From positions 1 to 44,407 of the forward strand of contig NZ_JAHFUW010000039.1 of assembly GCF_023264855.1 (NCBI RefSeq): 44,407 nucleotides of DNA, given 5' to 3'. Positions within the stretch are counted from its first letter, which is position 1. Every line of letters starts with the position of its first letter. Below, piece after piece: positions 7,213-14,846 of the stretch. Position numbers and translations under genes: made by a program. This DNA is from Herbiconiux sp. GTDB lineage: Bacteria > Actinomycetota > Actinomycetes > Actinomycetales > Microbacteriaceae. The notes beneath the pieces were generated by a model. That model was given only the letters and a program-made list of their open reading frames with translations, was not told the DNA's origin and ran no database searches.

Positions 7213-8820
7213 TCAGGGGTGCGGGCGGTAGGCCGAGAGCGGGGCGCTCGAGCCCTGGCCCTGATTCTCGAACTGGTCCACGAGCATCCCGTCGCCGTCG
7301 AACCGATAGCCCAGTACGCGCCAGCCCTGCACGGTGACCTTCACCTGCGCGCCGTCGACGGTGGCCGTGCCGGGCAGATCGAGCGGGCCCTCGAAGTACC
7401 AGAATTCCGCGGCGGCCAGCTCGTCCGGTGTCTCGATCAGGCGCCGATCCGTCGTGGCGTACTGGAACGAGTCGGCCGGATGCTCGTCGAAGATCTCCCG
7501 CTTGTCGCCCCTCAGCACCGCGCGGAACGGCGCGCGCGCGTCTCCCTCCGCCCGCGACGCACTCCCGATGCGTGCGCGGGCCGCATCGAGCAGGGCTGCC
7601 ACCCGGGTGCGCAGGGCACCCATGGTGCACGGCTCCCCCGACATCCGCACGGCGTGGTCGTCGGGCACGGATGCCACGGCCTCGCGCAGTTCGTCGTAAC
7701 CCGGCGCCTCCCGCTCCACCGCCTCCGCGGTCAGCACCTGTGCCAGGTCGAACGGAGGCGCGACTCCCACCACGTCGGTCTCCCACGTGAGCAGCAGCCG
7801 CTCGGCCCGATCGACGAAGGCCTGCACGGCCGCCACCGTCTCGTCATCGAGCCCGGACTCCTCAGCAACGGCCACGTCGTCGCGGTCGATCCGTCGCGCG
7901 TACACATCGTCGATCCCCGCCGGACGCACGGCGGCCGGAACCCCACCGACGTGAGCCGTCGTTCCACCGGCCCGCGCATCCGCCGCCGCCGCCGCACCCA
8001 CGATCTGCGCCTCGCCGAGCATCACCCAGCCCGTCCACGGATCGGCCTCGACCACCTCGGGCGCCGCGATCCGTCCACCCACCACCGAGAACGTGACGAT
8101 CCGCACCACCCGCGAATCGCATAGCACCTTCACCTCGTACTCGGCGTCACCGGCGTCCAGCAGCTCCCAGCCCGCACCCCAGTCGGACTCCTGGAGGTTG
8201 TTCCAGCCGCGCACCGTGCCGAACACGGCGGTGACCTCGGTCGCCATCACCGATCCGTCGTTCGCCGTCGACGCCGATTCGGCCTGGATTCCGGATGCGG
8301 CCGCGAACCGCACGCCGTTCCGGAAGCAGTGCGCCTCCAGTCGCGAGCCGTCGACGTCGCCCTCGAGGAAGGTCGTGGCCTGCAGTCGCGGCGCGTCGGC
8401 CTCGTCGACGGCGTTCAGACAGAGCAGCGACCGCACCAGCAGCCCACTCAGCTCGAGGGCATACCGCTGCTCGCCCTCGAGCGCGACGGCCGTCACCGAA
8501 CCGTCGAGCAGCAGGTCATCGACGCCGTCGAGCTCGGACACCAGCCGCAACGCGGTCTGCACGGTTCCCGCCGTGCCGAGGTCTGTTCCGCCCGGCCGCA
8601 CGTCGACCCGGGTCCAGCCGTCTGCCGCCAGTTCCGGCACCGCGACCCGGGACGTGAACCAGGGCGTGCCGTCGGGGTGGTGCGCCGTGAGCACCACTTC
8701 GGCACCTGCCGGCACCGGCCCGCCCAGCATCAGATCGAGTGCAGGGCTCCATCCCTCGGCGCGATACCCACCGGACGATGCTGCGTGCCAGCGGAGGGCG
8801 TGGGAGATGAGATAGGCCAT
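7213..8820 (-). CDS. Conserved-looking protein of unknown function, 535 aa
   Basis: I do not recognise this protein. It is acidic, apparently cytoplasmic (no signal peptide or membrane segment), and coding by codon bias along its whole length. The N-terminal 130 residues look beta-rich with alternating short strands and loops. Residues about 150-270 contain Trp-Asn-Asn-Leu-Gln-Glu-Ser-Asp-Trp-Gly and a possible beta-sandwich. Residues about 310-430 are helical. The last ~85 residues hold Trp-Tyr-Phe-Glu-Gly-Pro-Leu-Asp and Trp-Arg-Val-Leu-Gly-Tyr-Arg-Phe-Asp, again strand-rich. The ATG at 8820 has GAGGATT 6 nt upstream. It is transcribed in the same direction as, and 45 bp downstream of, the AI-2E family gene, so the two may be co-transcribed. 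Confidence 0.7.
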   Translation of the reverse strand: MAYLISHALRWHAASSGGYRAEGWSPALDLMLGGPVPAGAEVVLTAHHPDGTPWFTSRVAVPELAADGWTRVDVRPGGTDLGTAGTVQTALRLVSELDGVDDLLLDGSVTAVALEGEQRYALELSGLLVRSLLCLNAVDEADAPRLQATTFLEGDVDGSRLEAHCFRNGVRFAAASGIQAESASTANDGSVMATEVTAVFGTVRGWNNLQESDWGAGWELLDAGDAEYEVKVLCDSRVVRIVTFSVVGGRIAAPEVVEADPWTGWVMLGEAQIVGAAAAADARAGGTTAHVGGVPAAVRPAGIDDVYARRIDRDDVAVAEESGLDDETVAAVQAFVDRAERLLLTWETDVVGVAPPFDLAQVLTAEAVEREAPGYDELREAVASVPDDHAVRMSGEPCTMGALRTRVAALLDAARARIGSASRAEGDARAPFRAVLRGDKREIFDEHPADSFQYATTDRRLIETPDELAAAEFWYFEGPLDLPGTATVDGAQVKVTVQGWRVLGYRFDGDGMLVDQFENQGQGSSAPLSAYRPHP

Positions 8821-8865
8821 TGAGCAATCCTCATCGAACCCCGCTCCGAGCGCAAGCGCCGCGCC

Positions 8866-10149
8866 CTACTTCGTCGGAGAAGGCGCCTTCGAGGCATCCC
8901 TAGCGGCCTTCTTGGCCTTCTTCTCGGCGCGCTCCCGCTCCTGCTCGCGCTCTTTCTGCTCGAGCTCCCGTTTCTCCTCGTCGGACGGTTCGGCGAACGC
9001 CGGAGCCGGTTCGTCCGGCGCGTTCCACGCCTTGAGGATGGCCCAGGCCACGGCCGTGATCGGCACCGAGAGCACGGCCCCGACAATGCCGCCGAGGATC
9101 GTGCCGGCGGTCAGCGCCACCAGGATGACCAGCGGATGCAGCTTGAGCGAACGCGCCTGCACCACCGGCTGCAAGAAGTTGCCTTCGAGCTGGTTCACGG
9201 CCACGACGATCGCCACCACGATCAGCGCCACGACTGGCCCGTTGGCCACCAGCGCGACCAGGGCGGCGAGGATGCCGGCCACGGTCGCACCGACGATCGG
9301 GATAAAGGCGCCGATGAACACGATCACCGCGAGCGGGAGGGCCAGCGGCACGCCGAGTACGGCGAGGCCGATCCCGATTCCCGCCGCGTCGACGAAGGCG
9401 ATGATGGCCGTTCCGCGCACGTAGCCGCCCATCGTCTTCACCGCGGTGCCCCCGATCCGGCGACCCCGCGCGAGCGCGCGACCCCGGAACGGACGCAGGA
9501 AGAACGCCCAGATGCGGTCGCCGTCCTTGAGGAAGAAGAACAGCACCACCACGGCCAGCAGCGCCCCGGTGATGAGCTCCGCGGCGACCGACACCCCGGC
9601 GAGCGCGCCGGTGCCGAACTGGCTCGACGTGAAGAAGTCCACGAGCCCGTCGCGCGCGCCGTCGAGCTGGGACGGGTCGATCGGCAGGGCGCCGCTCTGC
9701 AGGTAGCCGGTGACCTGATCGATGCCGTCACCCGCCGACTGGGCGAGCTCGTCCCACTGCCCACGCACCGCGAACACGATGAGCGTCACGATCCCGCCGA
9801 AGATCACGATGCCGCCGATCAGCGTCACCCAGGTCGCGACCATCGCGGGCACGCCGTGCCGTCGCATCCAGCCGATCACCGGAGACAGCGCCGCCGCCAG
9901 GATGAGCGCCACCAGAACCGGGATCACCACGAGCTTCAGCTGCACCAGCGCGAACACGATCACGCCGGCCAGCAGCAGCCCCAGCAGGATCTGTGCGCTG
10001 CGCAGCCCCACCTCGCCCAGCCGGTCGGTGAGCAGGTCGCGCAGGGCAGGCCGCGGCCGGTGTCCCTCCGCCGGGGCCGCGGCACCGGCATCCGTCGCCG
10101 CCTTCTCGCTGGGAGGCTGCGGTGAGGGCGAGGATTCGTCGAGGCTCAT
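8866..10149 (-). CDS. AI-2E family transporter (PF01594)
   Basis: A 427-aa membrane protein with the TM pattern of the AI-2E/UPF0118 family: a helix pair at about 50-95, a helix near 105-130, a long soluble segment about 130-195, then a bundle of hydrophobic segments to about 375. Family-typical motifs are Phe-Phe-Leu-Lys-Asp-Gly (about 205-210), Pro-Ile-Val-Gly-Ala near 285, and Gln-Leu-Glu-Gly-Asn-Phe-Leu-Gln-Pro near 320. The C-terminus is a Lys/Glu-rich charged tail of about 50 residues, probably cytoplasmic and helical. Family members have been linked to autoinducer-2 export and to Na+/H+ antiport; which applies here cannot be told. The start ATG at 10149 shares CATG with the divergent gene's start at 10148. 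Confidence 0.9.
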   Translation of the reverse strand: MSLDESSPSPQPPSEKAATDAGAAAPAEGHRPRPALRDLLTDRLGEVGLRSAQILLGLLLAGVIVFALVQLKLVVIPVLVALILAAALSPVIGWMRRHGVPAMVATWVTLIGGIVIFGGIVTLIVFAVRGQWDELAQSAGDGIDQVTGYLQSGALPIDPSQLDGARDGLVDFFTSSQFGTGALAGVSVAAELITGALLAVVVLFFFLKDGDRIWAFFLRPFRGRALARGRRIGGTAVKTMGGYVRGTAIIAFVDAAGIGIGLAVLGVPLALPLAVIVFIGAFIPIVGATVAGILAALVALVANGPVVALIVVAIVVAVNQLEGNFLQPVVQARSLKLHPLVILVALTAGTILGGIVGAVLSVPITAVAWAILKAWNAPDEPAPAFAEPSDEEKRELEQKEREQERERAEKKAKKAARDASKAPSPTK

Positions 10150-11095
10150 GCCGTCAAGCCTGCCATGCACCGCGCGGCGGCGCTCCCGCCGAGGCGGTGT
10201 GGCCTCCCGCGCGGAACTCTACGAGGAGGGAATCGGCGCCCGCCAGATCGACCGCAGTGTCGAGCGCGGCGATCTCCTCCGCGTTCGGAAGGGCTGGATC
10301 GCTCTGCCTGGCGCACCGGCGGACGTGCTCCGGGCCGTTCGCATCGGGGGGCGCCTGAGCTGCCTCTCCGTGCTGCGCCCGCAGAAGATCTGGTGCGCGA
10401 ACGATCGGCGTCTCCACGTGCGCGTGCCTGCCGATGGCCGCAGCGTCTCCTCCCCGCACGACCGTTCCGTTCCGCTGGGCCGCCCGGAGCGCTACGGCAT
10501 CGCCCTGCACCGCTCGAGACGGGCGCACGGGCTGACCGCTCCGATCGGAGCGGTCGACCCCTTCGAGTGGGCGCTGCTGCATTCGGTCGAGTGCCAGTCG
10601 AGAGTCGACGCGATCGTGACCCTCGACTCCCCAGTGAACCGGGGCCGGATTTCACTGCCCGAACTCCACCTGCTGCTGGGCGAGCTGCCGAAGACACTCC
10701 GGGCATACCTCGATTTCGTCGATCCTTCCTCGCAGTCCGGGTTGGAGACGAAGGCACGCCTCGGGCTCCGAGCGCTCGGGATCTCCTACCGGAGCCAGGT
10801 CGCCATCGATGGTGTGGGCATCGTCGATCTGGTGATCGGCGACCGACTCGTCCTCGAGGTCGATGGCGAGGAGTGGCATTCCGGCGCGGAGGCCTATGCG
10901 GTGGACCGCGAGCGCGACCTGCGGCTCGTAGAACTGGGCTACTCGGTGATCCGACTCACCTACGACCAGGTGATGGACGAGTGGGATCGCATCATCGCCG
11001 CCATCAGGGCCCTGGTGGGTCGCGGTGAACACCGCTGGAAGACCCGACACCACCGCGCCGGCCTGGGGCTGTTGCCGGGGTTCTTGCAGGAATAA
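10148..11095 (+). CDS. AbiEi-like N-terminal domain plus DUF559 (endonuclease-fold) protein
   Basis: A 315-aa protein. Residues about 14-50 (Gly-Gly-Val-Ala-Ser-Arg-Ala-Glu-Leu, then Arg-Lys-Gly-Trp-Ile-Ala-Leu-Pro) resemble the winged-helix N-terminus of AbiEi-type antitoxins. Residues about 195-295 resemble DUF559, a Vsr/PD-(D/E)XK-like nuclease fold: Glu in Ser-Gly-Leu-Glu-Thr-Lys, Asp in Ile-Val-Asp-Leu-Val-Ile, then Glu-Val-Asp-Gly-Glu-Trp-His and Arg-Asp-Leu-Arg-Leu. This domain pair is common in actinobacteria, usually without a recognisable toxin gene, and there is none here. No activity has been established that I can cite. The ATG at 10148 overlaps the divergent start; GTG 10199 is an alternative, but it would remove the start of the wHTH. 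Confidence 0.75.
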   Translation: MPSSLPCTARRRSRRGGVASRAELYEEGIGARQIDRSVERGDLLRVRKGWIALPGAPADVLRAVRIGGRLSCLSVLRPQKIWCANDRRLHVRVPADGRSVSSPHDRSVPLGRPERYGIALHRSRRAHGLTAPIGAVDPFEWALLHSVECQSRVDAIVTLDSPVNRGRISLPELHLLLGELPKTLRAYLDFVDPSSQSGLETKARLGLRALGISYRSQVAIDGVGIVDLVIGDRLVLEVDGEEWHSGAEAYAVDRERDLRLVELGYSVIRLTYDQVMDEWDRIIAAIRALVGRGEHRWKTRHHRAGLGLLPGFLQE

Positions 11096-11100
11096 CGCGC

Positions 11101-11123
11101 GCCGAGCTCACTGTGAGCTCGGC
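11101..11123. terminator. Perfect 11-bp inverted repeat between convergent genes
   Basis: GCCGAGCTCAC, one base, GTGAGCTCGGC. It lies 6 bp after the DUF559 gene and about 70 bp after the ABC permease gene on the other strand. It has no T-run on either side, so it is a likely bidirectional, non-canonical terminator of the kind common in high-GC actinobacteria. Confidence 0.6.
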
Positions 11124-11190
11124 GTCGCGTATTCGCGCAGGGACCCCGTCCACATGGCCCACAGCGCACGGTCAGCGGCCGGCGCCGCGC

Positions 11191-12771
11191 TCAGGCGGCG
11201 CCGCGGAGGGACTTCAGCCGGGTCAGGATGTCGGGGGCCCGGCGTTCGAACTGCGCGGCGCCGATCCGCAGACCCACGATCAGGAACACCGCACCGAGCA
11301 CCACGCCCACGAGCAGCGTCAGCCAGCCGAACAGCGCCGAAGAGAACACTAGGCTCAGCACGGCCAGGAGCGCCGCCGGGATGAGGAGTGCGAGCGACAC
11401 CCCCCAGGCTGCGAACCCGACGAGGGCCGTCGTGAATCCGGCACCCGGTGCCGACTTGAACGGGTTGTCGCCCGCCTGCGGCACCGGCACGATGATCAGC
11501 GCCGAGGAGACGCTCACCACGCCGAACCCGCCGAGCAGCGCACCCGCCGACAGACCGAGCAGCATCGGCAGATCGCCCCAGGCGCCGGTGAACGCCACCG
11601 GGATGATCGTGCCGAGCAGCACCAGCGGCACGGCGATCACGGCGAGCGCGGTCACGCGACCGATCCGGTCGTCGATGCCGCGCACGCCGTCTGCGACGTG
11701 CGTGGCGAAGGCGGTGCCGTCGTAGGAGATGTCGGCGTAGATCGCGAGCGCCAGGAAGTAGGCGATCAGCGGGCCGGTGAGGTTCACCAGCCACGGGATC
11801 TCGGTGTTGTTGGAGTAGAACCAGAGCAGCACCGGCACCAGCGGCACGATGATCAGCTGACGGGCGTACCGCGGATCGCGCCGCCAGTAGGTGAGCGAGC
11901 GAGCAGCCACCGCACCGGCGGGCGAGGCCGGCAGCACGCCGAACAGACCCGTCTTGCCGCGCGCCACCCGCTTCGCCGACGACGCCCGCGGGGTCACGAG
12001 CGCGACCGCGAGGCTGCGCCGCCACACCACGAGCAGCAGGGCGAGGGTGGCCAGCGCGATCGCGAACTTCGCCAGAGCGGGGAGCCAGTCGCCGATCGCG
12101 ATGTCGGCGGGCACTGACCACGGCGCCCCGAGCGGAGACCAGCTGAGTGCGCGGGCGATGTCCGGGAGTCCCTCGGCCGACGCGGCGACCCCGCGACTGA
12201 TGCCCGCGATCACCGGCCCGATCAGGATGAGCGGGATGAAGATCAGGATGCCGCCGATCTCGCGGAACCGGCGATTGGACTGCAGGCTGGTCGACAGCGC
12301 CGCCATGGTGCGCGACCCGATCACGCAGATCAGCACGGCGATCACGCCGGTCACCAGCGCGGCCACGGCGGCCAGTGGTTCGCGGATCCAGGTCGCCACG
12401 GTCGCCAGCACCGCGATCGAGGTGACGATGCCGGGAACGCCCAGGATGCCGGTGAGCGTGAGCCCCAGCATGAGCTGCCGCATCGACAGCGGGAACACCA
12501 CGAGCCTCGCCGGGTCGAGCGTCTGCTCGATGCCGAAGGCCACCAGCGGCACGACGATCCAGCCCAGGATCAGAGCCGAGCCGGCCAGGATCACGATCGT
12601 CGACGCGAGCTCGACCGGCGCGAACCCGAGCGCGATCAGTCCGGCCACCGCGAGCGCCAGGATGCCGACACCGTAGATGGCCCCGATGATCACGGCCACG
12701 AGCTGCCAGGGGCTGCGCTTCAGCGAGTTGCGCAGCACCAGGAAGCGCAGCCTTACGAGCGCCGCAACCAT
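11191..12771 (-). CDS. ABC transporter permease, 12-TM type
   Basis: A 526-aa membrane protein with about a dozen hydrophobic segments in two halves, separated by a cytoplasmic stretch near residues 270-310. It begins with Val-Arg-Leu-Arg-Phe-Leu-Val-Leu-Arg-Asn, as in large ABC-2-type exporter permeases encoded beside a single ATPase. The substrate is not predictable. The ATG at 12771 lies inside the last 19 bp of the ATPase gene, so the two are translationally coupled. Although the frame stays open upstream to 13722, that is overlap with the ATPase gene, not a fusion. Confidence 0.85.
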   Translation of the reverse strand: MVAALVRLRFLVLRNSLKRSPWQLVAVIIGAIYGVGILALAVAGLIALGFAPVELASTIVILAGSALILGWIVVPLVAFGIEQTLDPARLVVFPLSMRQLMLGLTLTGILGVPGIVTSIAVLATVATWIREPLAAVAALVTGVIAVLICVIGSRTMAALSTSLQSNRRFREIGGILIFIPLILIGPVIAGISRGVAASAEGLPDIARALSWSPLGAPWSVPADIAIGDWLPALAKFAIALATLALLLVVWRRSLAVALVTPRASSAKRVARGKTGLFGVLPASPAGAVAARSLTYWRRDPRYARQLIIVPLVPVLLWFYSNNTEIPWLVNLTGPLIAYFLALAIYADISYDGTAFATHVADGVRGIDDRIGRVTALAVIAVPLVLLGTIIPVAFTGAWGDLPMLLGLSAGALLGGFGVVSVSSALIIVPVPQAGDNPFKSAPGAGFTTALVGFAAWGVSLALLIPAALLAVLSLVFSSALFGWLTLLVGVVLGAVFLIVGLRIGAAQFERRAPDILTRLKSLRGAA

Positions 12772-13616
12772 TCCGGCCCCTCTGCGTGGGTGCGACCGCC
12801 GACGAGCTCGACGAAGCGATCTTCGAGTGTGGATCCGCCGCGCACCTCGTCGACCGTGCCGGCGACGAGCACCCGGCCGTGGGCGACGACGGCGACGTGG
12901 TCGCACATCCGCTGCACCAGGTCCATGACGTGGCTGGACACGATCACCGTGCCGCCGTTCTGCACATAGCCGGTGAGGATGTCGCGGATGTTCGCCGCCG
13001 ACACGGGGTCGACCGACTCGAACGGCTCGTCGAGCACGAGCAGGCTGGGCGCGTGCACGAGGGCACAGGCCAGGGCGATCTTCTTCGTCATACCGGCCGA
13101 GTAGTCGACGACCAGGGTACCGGCGGCGCTCTCGAGGTCGAGCAGTTTCAGCAGATCGCCGACGCGCTCGGCCACCTCGGTGCGGTCCAGACCGAACAGC
13201 AGGCCGTTGTAGGTGACGAGCTGCTCGCCGGTGAGCCGGTCGAAGAGCTTGACGCCGTCGGAGAGATTGCCGACGAGGGCCTTGGCCTTCAGCGCCTCTC
13301 GCCACATGTCGACACCGTGGATGAGCGACTGCCCGGCATCCGGGCGCAGCAGCCCCGTGGCCATCGAGAGCGTCGTGGTCTTGCCGGCGCCGTTCGGGCC
13401 GACGAGCCCGTAGAACGAGCCGGTGGGCACGCTCAGGCTGAGCGAGTCGACGGCCACCTTGTCGCCGAACCGCTTGCTCAGCCCGTTCAGCTGCAGCGCC
13501 ACGTCGGTCGAGGGCGCGGCGGCGGCCGGAGCGGGCACGGACACCGAGCTCACGGCAGGCCGCCCGGCAGGTGCCACGGGCACCCCGCCCGGTGCAGAAG
13601 TGGATGGATCGGACAT
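12753..13616 (-). CDS. ABC transporter ATP-binding protein
   Basis: A 287-aa ATPase partnered with the permease downstream. A flexible Pro/Ala/Ser-rich stretch of about 38 residues precedes the domain. Walker A is Gly-Pro-Asn-Gly-Ala-Gly-Lys-Thr at 73-80, Walker B Leu-Leu-Val-Leu-Asp-Glu at 192-197, and the switch His at 229. The signature motif is atypical, Tyr-Ser-Ala-Gly-Met (172-176) rather than Leu-Ser-Gly-Gly-Gln, followed by Thr-Lys-Lys. The Gly that contacts ATP is kept, so it is probably active. The start ATG at 13616 has a GAGGGGAA ribosome-binding site. No regulator or substrate-binding protein is adjacent, which suggests an exporter. Confidence 0.92.
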   Translation of the reverse strand: MSDPSTSAPGGVPVAPAGRPAVSSVSVPAPAAAAPSTDVALQLNGLSKRFGDKVAVDSLSLSVPTGSFYGLVGPNGAGKTTTLSMATGLLRPDAGQSLIHGVDMWREALKAKALVGNLSDGVKLFDRLTGEQLVTYNGLLFGLDRTEVAERVGDLLKLLDLESAAGTLVVDYSAGMTKKIALACALVHAPSLLVLDEPFESVDPVSAANIRDILTGYVQNGGTVIVSSHVMDLVQRMCDHVAVVAHGRVLVAGTVDEVRGGSTLEDRFVELVGGRTHAEGPEWLRRS

Positions 13617-13825
13617 GCGTGTTCCCCTCACGTGGTGTCTCTGTCGTCGCGGCGTCGGCATCACGGATGCGCGCACACCTGGTCCACTCTGCCCGGCCCG
13701 CCCCTCCCGGACAAGAACCCACGCCGCAGGGCCGCCCCTGTCCCGTTCAGCGGGCCGCTCGCTCGCCCCGGCCGGCGGCGCTGCATAGGGTCGTGTCATC
13801 CGATCCACCCGCGAAGGAGCGTTCC

Positions 13826-14803
13826 GTGGCCGAGTCCTCCCCCTGGCGTGCGAGCCGCCCGCCCCGCCGCGTCACCCCGTCGGACACCGATCTGTCGCAC
13901 GACGGCCGGGATCCCGACGCCTTCCTCACGATGGTGAACACCCTGCGCCGCCGTCGCAGCGTTCCGGAGGACCTGTTCTACGAGTACTGGCGCGACGCCC
14001 ACGTTCAGATCGCGGCCCGGCTGCCGGGCATCCATTCGCTCTTCACGCACTGGGTGGCCTTCGACGAGCAGGGCCGCTGGCCGCGGGTCGAGGGAATCGA
14101 CGGCCGGCTTGCCGAAGAGCTGCGGTTCGACGGTGTGCCCGAGCCCACGTTCCTGACCGAGGCGGCGGTCGGCGACTTCGTGCAGAACATGGCTCCCCTG
14201 ATGCAGGATGAGCGCAACATCTTCGAGGAGACGATCTCCTACCCGTCGCTCGGTGGGGGTTCACGCACCCTGGTCGACCGCCTGCCCGATCCGGCACCGG
14301 CCGGCGAGCAAGGGGTGCTGCGGATGCTGGTCTATCTGCGCCGCCGCGACACCGTGTCCCACGAAGACTTCCATGCCTGGATCCGCGACGAGTTCGCGCC
14401 GGCGCTCAGCGGCGACCCTCAGGTGCTGAAGCTCCGCCGCCATCTGCTCGAGCCCTACGACGACGACGCGGTGGTTCTGGATGCGGGCGCCGACTCGGTG
14501 TCGCATCGCAAGGCTCCGCACGATCAGTACCAGGCCATGATCGAGATCGTGTTCGCCGACGACGCGGGGCTCGACGCCTTCCGCTCCGGCCCGGTCTGGC
14601 AGGGGTCGATCGCCGCGCAGCAGCGGCACCTCGCCGCCACGCATCCCTTTCTCGCCACCCGCACCTACTGCATGCGGTTCAACGGCGAGCTGACGACCGC
14701 GGGCCTGCGCACGGCGGCGGTCGCCGAGCAGATCCAGGCGCTGTCGGCCGCCAACCAGCTCGACCCCGCCGTGCGCCGGCTCGTGCAGACCGGCTCCGTC
14801 TGA
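13826..14803 (+). CDS. Protein with two EthD-like (dimeric alpha/beta barrel) domains
   Basis: A 325-aa soluble protein. Two segments have the EthD/dimeric-barrel pattern of a strand, then Asp/Glu-x-Phe-x-x-Tyr/Trp-x-x-x-His/Glu. They are at about 36-120 (Glu-Asp-Leu-Phe-Tyr-Glu-Tyr-Trp-Arg-Asp-Ala-His) and about 166-285 (His-Glu-Asp-Phe-His-Ala-Trp-Ile-Arg-Asp-Glu-Phe). Such domains occur in degradative enzymes, heme-handling proteins and small oxidoreductase partners. The reaction cannot be read from sequence. The GTG at 13826 has AAGGAG 7 nt upstream, and TAGGGT at about 13788 may be the -10. It is followed after 43 bp by the MpaB-like gene on the same strand. Confidence 0.7.
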   Translation: MAESSPWRASRPPRRVTPSDTDLSHDGRDPDAFLTMVNTLRRRRSVPEDLFYEYWRDAHVQIAARLPGIHSLFTHWVAFDEQGRWPRVEGIDGRLAEELRFDGVPEPTFLTEAAVGDFVQNMAPLMQDERNIFEETISYPSLGGGSRTLVDRLPDPAPAGEQGVLRMLVYLRRRDTVSHEDFHAWIRDEFAPALSGDPQVLKLRRHLLEPYDDDAVVLDAGADSVSHRKAPHDQYQAMIEIVFADDAGLDAFRSGPVWQGSIAAQQRHLAATHPFLATRTYCMRFNGELTTAGLRTAAVAEQIQALSAANQLDPAVRRLVQTGSV

Positions 14804-14834
14804 CATCGCCCCCCGGCCACTCAGGTCAGCGGCT

Positions 14835-14840
14835 TACGCT
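14835..14840 (+). promoter_or_regulatory. -10-like TACGCT of the MpaB-like gene
   Basis: TACGCT, 6 nt, ATG 14847, with no Shine-Dalgarno sequence. This suggests an internal leaderless start in addition to read-through from the EthD gene. Confidence 0.45.
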
Positions 14841-14846
14841 CGCACG

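Noticed and set aside
9722-10147. N-terminal extension of the AbiEi/DUF559 frame by 142 codons
   Set aside because: This segment is antisense to the AI-2E family gene and its residues are low-complexity Ser/Thr/Arg; the domain begins after 10148.
11191-13722. Apparent single 843-codon frame that would fuse the ABC ATPase and permease
   Set aside because: The upstream part is out of frame with the real ATPase, which has its own canonical motifs; the permease starts at 12771.
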